From assembly GCA_964390335.1 (NCBI GenBank), contig CAYMHU010000015.1:1-64000 (forward strand): a stretch of DNA of 64,000 bases. The letters are read 5' to 3'. Shown in pieces: positions 24,605 through 33,035 of this stretch. Source of the DNA: Granulosicoccus sp964390335 (GTDB lineage Bacteria; Pseudomonadota; Gammaproteobacteria; Granulosicoccales; Granulosicoccaceae). Position 1 is the stretch's first letter. Each line of letters opens with the position of its first letter. The notes under the pieces were generated by a model that was not told the origin of the DNA, made no database searches, and saw only the letters and a list, made by a program, of their open reading frames with translations. The translations under genes were made by a program, and so were the position numbers.

Positions 24605-26149
24605 ATGCAGAAACCAAACATTGTGGTTGTGATGGCCGATCAGTTGGCACCGCAGTTCACCGCAAGCTATGGCAATAAAGTTGCGAAGACGCCGCACATA
24701 GATGCATTGGCGGCGCGAGGCATGCGCTATGTTGCGGCCTATTGCAACTCGCCTCTCTGTGCACCATCTCGGTTTGCGTTTATGTCAGGTCAGCTTATCA
24801 GTCGTATCGCCGCGTACGACAACGCTTCGGAGTTTCGTTCCAGTATTCCAACTTTTGCTCACTACTTGCGCTCGCTGGGCTACCGCACCTGTCTGTCAGG
24901 CAAGATGCACTTCGTTGGTCCAGATCAAAAACACGGCTTTGAAGATCGCATTACCACCGATATTTATCCTGCTGACTTTGCCTGGACCCCGGACTGGGAG
25001 GCGCACGACGAACGTATCGATAAGTGGTATCACAACATGCAAACCGTGAAGGACAGTGGGGTGGCGCAGGCAACATTCCAAATTGACTACGATGATGAAG
25101 TTGGATTCGCGGCCCAGCGCTGGTTGTTTAATAGAGCGCGGGACAAGGCGCAAAGCAGTGGTGATGCCAATCCTTTTCTACTGGTGGCGAGCTTTATCCA
25201 TCCACATGATCCCTACGTTGCCAGGCCCGAGTGGTGGAATCTGTACAGCGATGAAGAGATTGAATTACCAGAGTATGTACCCGAAATCGAAGATCACGAT
25301 CCGTTTTCGCGACGAGTTATGGATGGTATTGAGGCCTCGACTGTTCCATTGTCAGAAGACGAAATACGCCGGGCGCGACGTGCGTATCTTGCGAACGTCA
25401 GTTACTTTGACAGTAAAGTCGGTTTGCTTGTTAAAACACTTGAAGAAACCGGTGAACTCGATAACACCATTGTGATAGTGACTGCAGATCACGGCGATAT
25501 GCTTGGTGAACGCGGACTGTGGTACAAGATGAACTTCTTCGAACATTCCGCGCGTGTTCCCTTGATAATGGCAGGGCCAGACGTTGCGCACGGCACAGCA
25601 GCTAACGCGTGCTCTTTAATCGATTTACTGCCAACGTTTATTGATATCGCCGGTGGCAGCAAGCAGATGCTCGGTGAACCAATAGATGGACGCAGCTTGA
25701 TGCCATTGGCCAGAGGTGAGCCTGATCCTATTGATGAAGCGATAGGTGAGTACTGCGCCGAAATGACGCCGTATCCGGTCATCATGATTCGTCGAGGAAA
25801 ATTCAAGTATATACACTGCGACGTTGATCCACCACAACTCTATAACGTTGTTGATGATCCGTTGGAGAAAGTGAACTTGGTCCACAGTCAGGATCATGTC
25901 CAAACAGCGCAAGCATTCGCGGAGGAGATAAGCGCGCGATGGGATGGTGAACGATTAAGACAACAGGTCATCACCACACAGAAAGCGCGACGTGCTCTGG
26001 CCGACGCGATGCAAACTGGAAACCTTGAACATTGGGACTATAACCCGCCTTCTGATGCCAGCCAACAATACGTGCGCAATCACATGGACTGGACGGTCGC
26101 GGCTGAACGGTATCGCTTTCCACCTAATAGTGGTTCGAACAACAACTGA
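24605..26149 (+). CDS. betC: Choline-sulfatase
   Basis: Hydrolyses choline-O-sulfate to choline and sulfate. It is a 514-residue type I sulfatase with CAPSR (C52-R56) as the formylglycine motif; the Cys must be converted by a maturation enzyme not found in this window. Further family blocks: metal-binding VVMADQ, LSGKMHFVGPDQ, DIYPADFAWTPDW, FIHPHDPYVARP and VTADHGDMLGERGLWYKMNFFEHSARVPL. The C-terminal end with YVRNHMDW matches the choline-sulfatase C-terminal region. No signal peptide is evident, so it should act in the cytoplasm. It starts 10 nt after the Rieske gene. Confidence 0.92.
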   Translation: MQKPNIVVVMADQLAPQFTASYGNKVAKTPHIDALAARGMRYVAAYCNSPLCAPSRFAFMSGQLISRIAAYDNASEFRSSIPTFAHYLRSLGYRTCLSGKMHFVGPDQKHGFEDRITTDIYPADFAWTPDWEAHDERIDKWYHNMQTVKDSGVAQATFQIDYDDEVGFAAQRWLFNRARDKAQSSGDANPFLLVASFIHPHDPYVARPEWWNLYSDEEIELPEYVPEIEDHDPFSRRVMDGIEASTVPLSEDEIRRARRAYLANVSYFDSKVGLLVKTLEETGELDNTIVIVTADHGDMLGERGLWYKMNFFEHSARVPLIMAGPDVAHGTAANACSLIDLLPTFIDIAGGSKQMLGEPIDGRSLMPLARGEPDPIDEAIGEYCAEMTPYPVIMIRRGKFKYIHCDVDPPQLYNVVDDPLEKVNLVHSQDHVQTAQAFAEEISARWDGERLRQQVITTQKARRALADAMQTGNLEHWDYNPPSDASQQYVRNHMDWTVAAERYRFPPNSGSNNN

Positions 26150-26158
26150 TTATGAGCT

Positions 26159-26953
26159 ATGAGTCTTACAGATAAAGTTGCATTAGTGACAGGTGGTCGC
26201 GGAGGCATTGGCCGTGCTGTGGTTAAGAGACTGATGCACGAAGGTGCCGCAGTCTATGCTGCAGATCTAACAGAAAACGGCTCGCTGACGCAACACGATG
26301 ATGACGGCAGTGAGTTCGTCAAACTGGACGTTACCCGTGAAGATGATGCGATAGCCGCCGCGCAAACCATTGAACAACAACATGGTGCGTTGCACATACT
26401 GGTTAATGCTGCCGGCATCGAAATTGAAAAAACCATTGAAGATACCACGCTAGAAGAATGGAATCAGAGTTTTGCGGTTAATGTCACTGGTACCTTTTTA
26501 ACATCTAAGTATTGCCTGCCATTGTTGCGTTCAGGTGCGCGGCACGGAACGTCCTCAAGCATTATTAACTTTGGCTCATACGATGGTTTTATTGCAGACC
26601 CCGGTCTTGCTGCGTACTGTGCCACTAAGGGTGCGGTTCACGCATTAACCAAAGCCATGGCTTGCGATCATGGGCCTGAAGGCATTCGGGTCAATGCAAT
26701 TTGCCCCGGTTATGTTGATACCCCGATGCTGCAAAGCTTCTTCGAAGGCGAGGGTTCGGGTGGATCGGGCGGCAATATCGACTCACTACAAAAAGCCGTG
26801 CGCGATGTGCATCCACTGCGTACTTACGGTACACCTGTTGATATTGCAAACCTGGTTAACTGGCTTGCATCGGATGAAGCTCGCTATGCAACGGGTCAGC
26901 TTTGGGTGCTCGATGGCGGTCTGTCCGCTCAAGTGCAACAAATGAAGCTTTAA
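26159..26953 (+). CDS. SDR-family oxidoreductase
   Basis: A 264-residue classical SDR: TGGRGGIG cofactor loop (residues 11-18), VNAAGIEIEK (NNAG equivalent), Ser in INFGSYDG, and YCATKGAVHA active-site YxxxK. It ends with ATGQLWVLDGGLSAQ. Position in the operon implies action on an intermediate of osmolyte breakdown, such as a hydroxy or aldehyde compound. It is a clear paralogue of the SDR at 29421-30164: both share the (V/I)EKT(V/I)xD(S/T) segment and the NAICPG block. Confidence 0.85.
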   Translation: MSLTDKVALVTGGRGGIGRAVVKRLMHEGAAVYAADLTENGSLTQHDDDGSEFVKLDVTREDDAIAAAQTIEQQHGALHILVNAAGIEIEKTIEDTTLEEWNQSFAVNVTGTFLTSKYCLPLLRSGARHGTSSSIINFGSYDGFIADPGLAAYCATKGAVHALTKAMACDHGPEGIRVNAICPGYVDTPMLQSFFEGEGSGGSGGNIDSLQKAVRDVHPLRTYGTPVDIANLVNWLASDEARYATGQLWVLDGGLSAQVQQMKL

Positions 26954-26995
26954 ACATGGTGTTAAAAACGCGTTAATCATTCTGGAGGGATATGC

Positions 26996-27928
26996 ATGCC
27001 TAAGTCAGTCATTATTACTTGCGCACCGACCGGAGGCGTGCACACACCTACGATGTCGCCTCATTTGCCCATAACTCCCAATGACATAGCAACGGCAAGC
27101 ATTGAGGCCGCAGAAGCTGGTGCCGCCATCATCCATTTACATGCCCGTGATCCGGAGACCGGCAAACCCGATCCACGGCCAGAAGTGTTCAATCAGTTTT
27201 TACAACGCATAAAACAATCGACAGATGCCGTGGTAAACATCTCAACTGGCGGTGGTCTTGGTATGACCATTGACGAACGTCTCGCTGCAGCTTTGGATGC
27301 GCGACCCGAAATGGCATCGATGAACATGGGTTCGATGAATTTTGGTTTGTTCCCCATGTTGCAAAAATACAAAGAGTTTAAGCACGACTGGGAAGCACCT
27401 TTTCTTGAGATGACGCGTGATTTTATCTTCCCCAATACGTTTGCAACCATTGAATACGCTCTGAAAAACCTCGGCGAAAAACACGGTACCCGCTTTGAGT
27501 TTGAATGTTACGACCTTGGGCACCTGTACAACGTTAAATGGTTTGTTGATCAGGGGCTAATAAAACCTCCGTTTTTCATCCAGATGGTATTTGGCATTCT
27601 TGGTGGTGTTGGCGCTGAACTCGACAATCTGATGCACATGCATAAAGTAGCCGATCGATTGTTTGGCAAAGAGAACTACGAATGGTCTGTGCTTGCAGCA
27701 GGCAGGCACCAGATGCCATTTGCGACACAAAGTGCCATGTTGGGTGGCAATTTGCGAGTGGGTCTTGAAGACAGCTTGTTTATAGAGAAAGGCAAGCTTG
27801 CCACGTCCAATGCCGAACAGGTACTGCGAATCAGATCGATCGTTGAGAACCTTGGGTTGTCCGTTGCAACACCGGATGAAGCCAGAGAACGGTTGGCATT
27901 AAAGGGCGGCGATGTTGTTGGGTTCTAA
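26996..27928 (+). CDS. Beta-keto acid cleavage enzyme (BKACE), probable dehydrocarnitine-cleaving
   Basis: A 310-residue BKACE (formerly DUF849) TIM-barrel protein. Family blocks: zinc-binding His in IHLHARDPETGKPDPRP, VNISTGGGLGMTIDERL, MASMNMGSMNFG, and FECYDLGHLYNV. BKACEs condense a beta-keto acid with acetyl-CoA, releasing acetoacetate and a new acyl-CoA. With a carnitine dehydrogenase in the same operon the likely substrate is 3-dehydrocarnitine, giving betainyl-CoA and acetoacetate. The ATG has a strong TGGAGGG Shine-Dalgarno. Confidence 0.88.
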   Translation: MPKSVIITCAPTGGVHTPTMSPHLPITPNDIATASIEAAEAGAAIIHLHARDPETGKPDPRPEVFNQFLQRIKQSTDAVVNISTGGGLGMTIDERLAAALDARPEMASMNMGSMNFGLFPMLQKYKEFKHDWEAPFLEMTRDFIFPNTFATIEYALKNLGEKHGTRFEFECYDLGHLYNVKWFVDQGLIKPPFFIQMVFGILGGVGAELDNLMHMHKVADRLFGKENYEWSVLAAGRHQMPFATQSAMLGGNLRVGLEDSLFIEKGKLATSNAEQVLRIRSIVENLGLSVATPDEARERLALKGGDVVGF

Positions 27929-28001
27929 AACACAGCAACATACCAGACAGTTTGTTTTCTAAGTTTAATGTTCAGTTTGATCACTTTAAAGAGAATTCAT
28001 C

Positions 28002-29420
28002 ATGCATTCGAAGCTGCTAATCAATGGCGAAATGACAGAGGGGGCAGGAGCTGCTCTGGAGATCCTCGATCCCGCTACCGGTAAATCACTAGGTACCATT
28101 AACGAAGCCAGCACGGAACAAGTTGAAGCTGCTGTGAAGTCATCACAGGAAGCGTTCGAGCGCTATCGTGCCACAACACCTGCGGAACGCTCGGCTTTGC
28201 TACTGCACATTGCCGATATCATCGAATCGAATTCTCAGGAATTAGCAGAGCTTGAGAGCTTGGATGTTGGCAAACCGTGGCCGTCAGCGCACGATGATGA
28301 AATGCCGTTAACCATCGATGTATTTCGTTTTTTCGCTTCCGCAGCACGCACAATGACAGGCTCGGCAGCTGGTGAGTACGTTGCCGGCCATACATCAATG
28401 ATACGCCGTGACCCGGTTGGCCCGGTGGCCGCGATTGCGCCGTGGAACTACCCATTAATGATGGCATCGTGGAAGATCGCTGCACCACTGGCAGCCGGTT
28501 GCACCGTGAACATCAAGCCCTCAGAGATCACGCCCTTATCCACACTTACACTGGCTGAGCTCCTTGCTGATGTTGTGCCAGACGGCGTACTCAACGTACT
28601 GCATGGTACAGGTTCAAATGTCGGCCATCAGTTGATCAACAGCGCAGAAATGGAAGCGATCACCGTAACCGGATCGCCAGCGACGGGTATGGCTGCAATG
28701 CGTGCAGCTTCAGAACAGATTCGTCATGTGCATCTTGAACTTGGTGGTAAAGCCCCGGTCATTGTGTTTAACGATGCCGATCTAGATGCCGTGGCCGAGA
28801 CTATTCGCTATGGTAGCTACTTCAATGCTGGTCAGGATTGTGCACAACCTTGTCGTGTGTTGGTACAAGATTCTGTTTACGATGCCTTACTTGAAAAAAT
28901 CGTGGAACAAGTCGGGCAGATTCAAATTGGTGCTCCAAAGTCTGATGGTACTGAAATGGGGCCGTTAGTATCTAACGCGCAACGACAACGCGTTGCAGGG
29001 TTTGTTGACCGAGCTCGCAGCCACTGCGAAATTGTTTGTGGTGGCGAGGCGCATGGCGATCAGGGCTTTTTCTATCAACCCACCGTGGTTGCCAATGTCG
29101 ATAACCACGCGGAAATCGCGCGCGATGAGGTGTTTGGGCCTGTAGTCACTGTGTCGCGTTTTTCCGATGCAGATGATGCAATTGCCATTGCAAACACGGG
29201 ACGCTATGGACTGGCATCTTCGGTATGGACTAACAATGTTGGGATGGCGATGCAGCTTACGTCAAAACTGCGGTACGGATTCACCTGGGTCAATACGCAC
29301 GGTGTTGCGACACCCGAAATGCCGTGGGCGGCAATGAAAGGGTCAGGTACCGGTTGCGATATGTCGGTATATGCGCTGGATGCTTACACTGCTATTCGCC
29401 ACGTTATGGTTGCGCACTAA
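28002..29420 (+). CDS. NAD-dependent aldehyde dehydrogenase (betaine-/aminobutyraldehyde-type)
   Basis: A 472-residue ALDH. Cofactor and Rossmann elements: PWNYPLMMASWKIAAPLAAGC and VTVTGSPATG-like block; catalytic Glu in HLELGGKAPV; catalytic Cys in FNAGQDCAQPCRV (C near residue 280). The sequence resembles gamma-aminobutyraldehyde/betaine-aldehyde dehydrogenases. In this operon it could oxidise betaine aldehyde (from choline), trimethylaminobutyraldehyde, or malic semialdehyde formed by a carnitine monooxygenase. The sequence does not distinguish these. Stop and the next ATG are directly adjacent. Confidence 0.88.
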   Translation: MHSKLLINGEMTEGAGAALEILDPATGKSLGTINEASTEQVEAAVKSSQEAFERYRATTPAERSALLLHIADIIESNSQELAELESLDVGKPWPSAHDDEMPLTIDVFRFFASAARTMTGSAAGEYVAGHTSMIRRDPVGPVAAIAPWNYPLMMASWKIAAPLAAGCTVNIKPSEITPLSTLTLAELLADVVPDGVLNVLHGTGSNVGHQLINSAEMEAITVTGSPATGMAAMRAASEQIRHVHLELGGKAPVIVFNDADLDAVAETIRYGSYFNAGQDCAQPCRVLVQDSVYDALLEKIVEQVGQIQIGAPKSDGTEMGPLVSNAQRQRVAGFVDRARSHCEIVCGGEAHGDQGFFYQPTVVANVDNHAEIARDEVFGPVVTVSRFSDADDAIAIANTGRYGLASSVWTNNVGMAMQLTSKLRYGFTWVNTHGVATPEMPWAAMKGSGTGCDMSVYALDAYTAIRHVMVAH

Positions 29421-30164
29421 ATGATGAAGCTTACTGGTTTGAAAGCTGTGGTCACGGGTGGTCGTCAGGGCATAGGTCGCGGCATTATTGAAGCCTTTCT
29501 GGACGAGGGAGCTACTGTCATTACGTGCGGTCGTGCTGCCAAGTTCGGACAACTTCCGGAACGCTGCGATTATCATCAACTGGATGTATCGGATGCTCAC
29601 GCAGTTAAGCTGTTTGCAGATGATGTTGGCGCTATAGACGTGCTGGTAAACAATGCCGGTGTGCAAGTTGAGAAAACCGTAGTCGATTCCACGGATGACG
29701 ACTGGGAACTGGTTATGGGTGCGAATGCGCGGGGTGTATTCAATATGTGTCGAGCATTCATCCCGTTAATCAATACTGGGGGCTCAATCATCAATATTGG
29801 ATCGATATCCGGTAATGTGGCTGATCCATCGATGGCACTTTATAACGCGTCTAAATCATTCGTACATGGGTTGACTCGCTCCATTGCGGTCGATCATGGT
29901 CCTGCTGTTCGTTGCAACGCAATCTGTCCCGGTTGGATAGAAACCGGCATGCTCGAAGCAGGTTTTGCTACTGCGCGTGATCCGCAAGCGGCCATGCAGG
30001 ATGCACTTGTACGACATCCCGTCCGACGATTTGGCAAACCGCAGGATATCGCAGCGATGGCAGTTTGGCTTGCGTCCGACGATGCGCGTTTCGCCACTGG
30101 CCAGTTATTCACGATTGATGGTGGTATGACAGCCTCTTCACCACTTAACCCAGGACTTTTCTAG
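29421..30164 (+). CDS. SDR-family oxidoreductase
   Basis: A 247-residue SDR: TGGRQGIG cofactor loop, VNNAGVQVEK, Ser in INIGSISG, and YNASKSFVHG. It begins at the base after the ALDH stop and overlaps the following GTG by 1 nt, so it is part of a tightly coupled unit. It is paralogous to the SDR at 26159-26953. Substrate unknown; a role in the same amine pathway is inferred from position only. Confidence 0.85.
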   Translation: MMKLTGLKAVVTGGRQGIGRGIIEAFLDEGATVITCGRAAKFGQLPERCDYHQLDVSDAHAVKLFADDVGAIDVLVNNAGVQVEKTVVDSTDDDWELVMGANARGVFNMCRAFIPLINTGGSIINIGSISGNVADPSMALYNASKSFVHGLTRSIAVDHGPAVRCNAICPGWIETGMLEAGFATARDPQAAMQDALVRHPVRRFGKPQDIAAMAVWLASDDARFATGQLFTIDGGMTASSPLNPGLF

Positions 30165-31096
30165 TGTCAGACTTTTCACATACCGCGGTCCTTGGTGCTG
30201 GTGTTATCGGTGCTAGCTGGACGGCACTTTTCCTAGCATCCGGTAGGCAGGTATCGATATACGACCCAAACCCTAATATCGCTAAATCGGTACATGAATA
30301 CGTGCAGAACGCCTGGCCAGTGCTAACCCAACTTGGTTTAACGGAACAGGGTAACCCTGACAACGTGAGCTTTTATAGCAGCGCTGAGGAAGCCGTTGAG
30401 GGTGCGGCTTTTATTCAAGAAAATGTGCCTGAACGCATAGAAGTCAAACATGCACTCTACAGAGAAATTGAAAGCGTATTAGATGCAAACGCTGTGATCG
30501 CGTCTTCCGCGTCTGGTCTAACTTTGTCTGAAATGCAAGCGGGCTTTGATGATCCATCAAAGCTTGTGCTCGGGCATCCGTTCAATCCACCGCATTTAAT
30601 ACCGCTGGTGGAGGTCATGGGTAACGATAAAACAGCAACCGGGATGGTTGAAAAAGCCGAGGCATTTTACAAAGCTGTTGGCAAAGTCACGATACGCGTG
30701 AATAAAGAAGTGCCTGGCCATGTTGCAAATCGTCTGCAAGCGGCAGTGTGGCGTGAAGCCATACACATGGTGGCAAGCGGTGTTGCATCAGTTGAAGATG
30801 TCGATACGGCGATGTGGGCTGGACCCGGTTTGCGCTGGGCTGTGATGGGGCCGCACATGTTGTTCCATTTGGGTGCCGGTGAAGGCGGTCTGGAAGAGTT
30901 TTGTGAGCGCTACACTGACAGTTTTAATCGTTGGTGGGATGATTTAGGTGAGTTGCACTTAACGGAGGATATTGCAAAGCAACTCGTGCAGGGTGTGGAG
31001 CAAGAGTCAGGCAATGTACCTGCCGCTGTACTCTCTAAAAAACGGGACGAGATGTTGGCAGCAATACTGGCGGCAACCTCGGGCCTACGGAAATAG
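30164..31096 (+). CDS. lcdH: L-carnitine dehydrogenase (3-hydroxyacyl-CoA-dehydrogenase-like)
   Basis: A 310-residue NAD-dependent dehydrogenase. The N-terminal Rossmann motif is AVLGAGVIGASWTALFLASG. Further blocks: ENVPERIEVK, ASSASGLTLSEMQAG, GHPFNPPHLIPLVEV (catalytic His), and in the C-terminal domain VANRLQAAVWREA and GPHMLFHLGAGEGGL. This pattern is that of L-carnitine dehydrogenase rather than fatty-acid HADs. It converts carnitine to 3-dehydrocarnitine. Unlike some homologues it is not fused to a thioesterase. The start is GTG at the stop of the preceding SDR. Last gene of the operon, followed by a terminator. Confidence 0.87.
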   Translation: MSDFSHTAVLGAGVIGASWTALFLASGRQVSIYDPNPNIAKSVHEYVQNAWPVLTQLGLTEQGNPDNVSFYSSAEEAVEGAAFIQENVPERIEVKHALYREIESVLDANAVIASSASGLTLSEMQAGFDDPSKLVLGHPFNPPHLIPLVEVMGNDKTATGMVEKAEAFYKAVGKVTIRVNKEVPGHVANRLQAAVWREAIHMVASGVASVEDVDTAMWAGPGLRWAVMGPHMLFHLGAGEGGLEEFCERYTDSFNRWWDDLGELHLTEDIAKQLVQGVEQESGNVPAAVLSKKRDEMLAAILAATSGLRK

Positions 31097-31100
31097 GTCA

Positions 31101-31118
31101 GGGGAGCAAGTGCTCCCC
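31101..31118. terminator. Bidirectional terminator between carnitine dehydrogenase and cysNC
   Basis: Perfect 8-bp stem GGGGAGCA / TGCTCCCC with a 2-nt AG spacer (31101-31118). TTGATGTTTT follows on the plus strand. It sits between two convergent stop codons and can serve both transcripts. Confidence 0.8.
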
Positions 31119-31126
31119 TTGATGTT

Positions 31127-33034
31127 TTACTGCCCAAAAATGCCTTTACGCCGTAGTTCCTTAACGACTTTCTCTGCTGCTTGCTCGGCGCTTAAGGTGC
31201 CTGTATCTACCAGAATTTCAGGGTTCTCAGGTGCTTCATACGGTGAGTCTATTCCTGTGAAGTTTTTAAGTTCACCGCGACGGGCCTTTTTATACAGGCC
31301 TTTAGGGTCACGTTCTTCGGCAACACTTAACGGTGTGTCTACAAACACTTCTATAAAGTCACCGTCGTCAACTACGCTTCTGGCCAATGCGCGTTCAGAG
31401 CGAAATGGCGAGATAAACGCCGTTAATACGATAAGCCCGGAGTCCACCATAAGACCCGCGACTTCTCCTATACGACGAATGTTCTCTACACGGTCTGCAT
31501 CGGTAAAGCCTAAGTCTTTATTGAGGCCGTGGCGTACATTATCGCCATCGAGCAGGTACGTGTGTTGGCCCAAAGCCGCCAACTTCTTTTCCACGATGTT
31601 CGCAACTGTTGATTTACCGGCGCCTGATAATCCAGTGAACCAAACAACGCAAGGCTTTTGACTCTTGAGCTCACTGCGTTTTGCTTTATCGACATCAGTT
31701 GCCTGCATGTGGATGTTGTCAGAGCGGCGTAGGGCGAAATGCAACATGCCGGCACCCACCGTGGCATTGGTGATTTTATCCACAAGAATAAATGAACCGG
31801 TTTCGCGATTATCTTTGTAGGCATCAAACGCCACTGACTGATCAAGATTGAGATTACACACACCAATGGCATTGAGTTCTAATTGCTTTGCAGCCATTTG
31901 TTCAAGCGTATTCACATTCACTTGGTGTTTAATCGTGGTGACAGTGGCTGTAACGGACTTAGTGCCAATCTTCAATAAATAGGGTCGGCCAGCGAGCAAC
32001 GGCTCTTCATCCATCCAAACAACCGTTGATTCAAACTGATCCGCAGAGCTCGCGGGTTCGTCTGTGGTTGAAATAACATCGCCACGAGAGATATCAATTT
32101 CATCTTCAAGTGTTAGCGTAACCGATTGTCCCGCTATGGCTTCAGCTTGCTCACCATCGACAGTGATGATGCTTTTAATTGAGCTGATTTTGCCCGATGG
32201 TTGTACTCGAATGGCATCACCCGGTTTGATTGAGCCGCTGACGAGCGTCCCAGCATACCCACGGAAATCCAGATTAGGCCGATTAACCCATTGAACAGGC
32301 AACCGCGCGGGTTTATTGCGCATTAGGTCGTTGTCAACCTTAACAGTCTCTAGAAAGCTGAGTAGGGTAGTGCCATGGAACCAAGACATGTTGCTACTGC
32401 GCTCAACAATGTTATCGCCTTGCAGCGCCGACATCGGGATGGCTGTGATGTTTTCAATATCCAGCTGTTGCGCGAATTCGTTATATTCTTCCACTATTGA
32501 TTGGAAGGTGTTCTCACTGTAGTCAACCAGGTCCATCTTGTTTACTGCGAGCACAACGTTTCGAATGCCCAGTAAAGAAACCAGATAACTGTGGCGACGG
32601 GTTTGCGTTAAGATGCCTTCGCGCGCGTCGCACAAGATAACGGCCACATCAGCTGTGGATGCACCGGTAACCATATTGCGCGTGTATTGTTCGTGCCCCG
32701 GGGTGTCCGACACGATAAATTTGCGGCGATCAGTATTGAAGTAGCGATAGGCCACATCAATGGTTATGCCTTGCTCCCGTTCTGCTGCAAGACCATCAAC
32801 CAGCAACGCAAAATCCATATCGTTGCCTTGCGTGCCCCATTTTTTTGAATCTGCTTCAGCAGAGGCCAGTTGATCTTCAAACAGAACTTTTGTTTCATAA
32901 AGCAGGCGACCAATCAGCGTGCTTTTGCCATCATCGACGCTGCCACAAGTGATAAAACGCAACAGCGTTTTGTTCTCATGATCACTGAGATACTGTTCAA
33001 TATTTTCAGAGATTTTTTTTTGTGATGCACTCAT
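31127..33034 (-). CDS. cysN: Bifunctional sulfate adenylyltransferase subunit 1 / APS kinase
   Basis: A CysN-CysC fusion of 635 aa. The N-terminal CysN GTPase (EF-Tu-like) has GSVDDGKSTLIGRLL, DTPGHEQYTRNM and NKMDLVDY. The C-terminal CysC has a Walker A FTGLSGAGKSTVAN (about 468) and DGDNVRHGLNKDLGF. CysN couples GTP hydrolysis to APS synthesis by CysD, and CysC phosphorylates APS to PAPS. The start MSASQKK lies 1 nt after the cysD stop; the open frame extends upstream into cysD but without support. It is convergent with the osmolyte operon. Confidence 0.95.
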   Translation of the reverse strand: MSASQKKISENIEQYLSDHENKTLLRFITCGSVDDGKSTLIGRLLYETKVLFEDQLASAEADSKKWGTQGNDMDFALLVDGLAAEREQGITIDVAYRYFNTDRRKFIVSDTPGHEQYTRNMVTGASTADVAVILCDAREGILTQTRRHSYLVSLLGIRNVVLAVNKMDLVDYSENTFQSIVEEYNEFAQQLDIENITAIPMSALQGDNIVERSSNMSWFHGTTLLSFLETVKVDNDLMRNKPARLPVQWVNRPNLDFRGYAGTLVSGSIKPGDAIRVQPSGKISSIKSIITVDGEQAEAIAGQSVTLTLEDEIDISRGDVISTTDEPASSADQFESTVVWMDEEPLLAGRPYLLKIGTKSVTATVTTIKHQVNVNTLEQMAAKQLELNAIGVCNLNLDQSVAFDAYKDNRETGSFILVDKITNATVGAGMLHFALRRSDNIHMQATDVDKAKRSELKSQKPCVVWFTGLSGAGKSTVANIVEKKLAALGQHTYLLDGDNVRHGLNKDLGFTDADRVENIRRIGEVAGLMVDSGLIVLTAFISPFRSERALARSVVDDGDFIEVFVDTPLSVAEERDPKGLYKKARRGELKNFTGIDSPYEAPENPEILVDTGTLSAEQAAEKVVKELRRKGIFGQ

Positions 33035-33035
33035 T

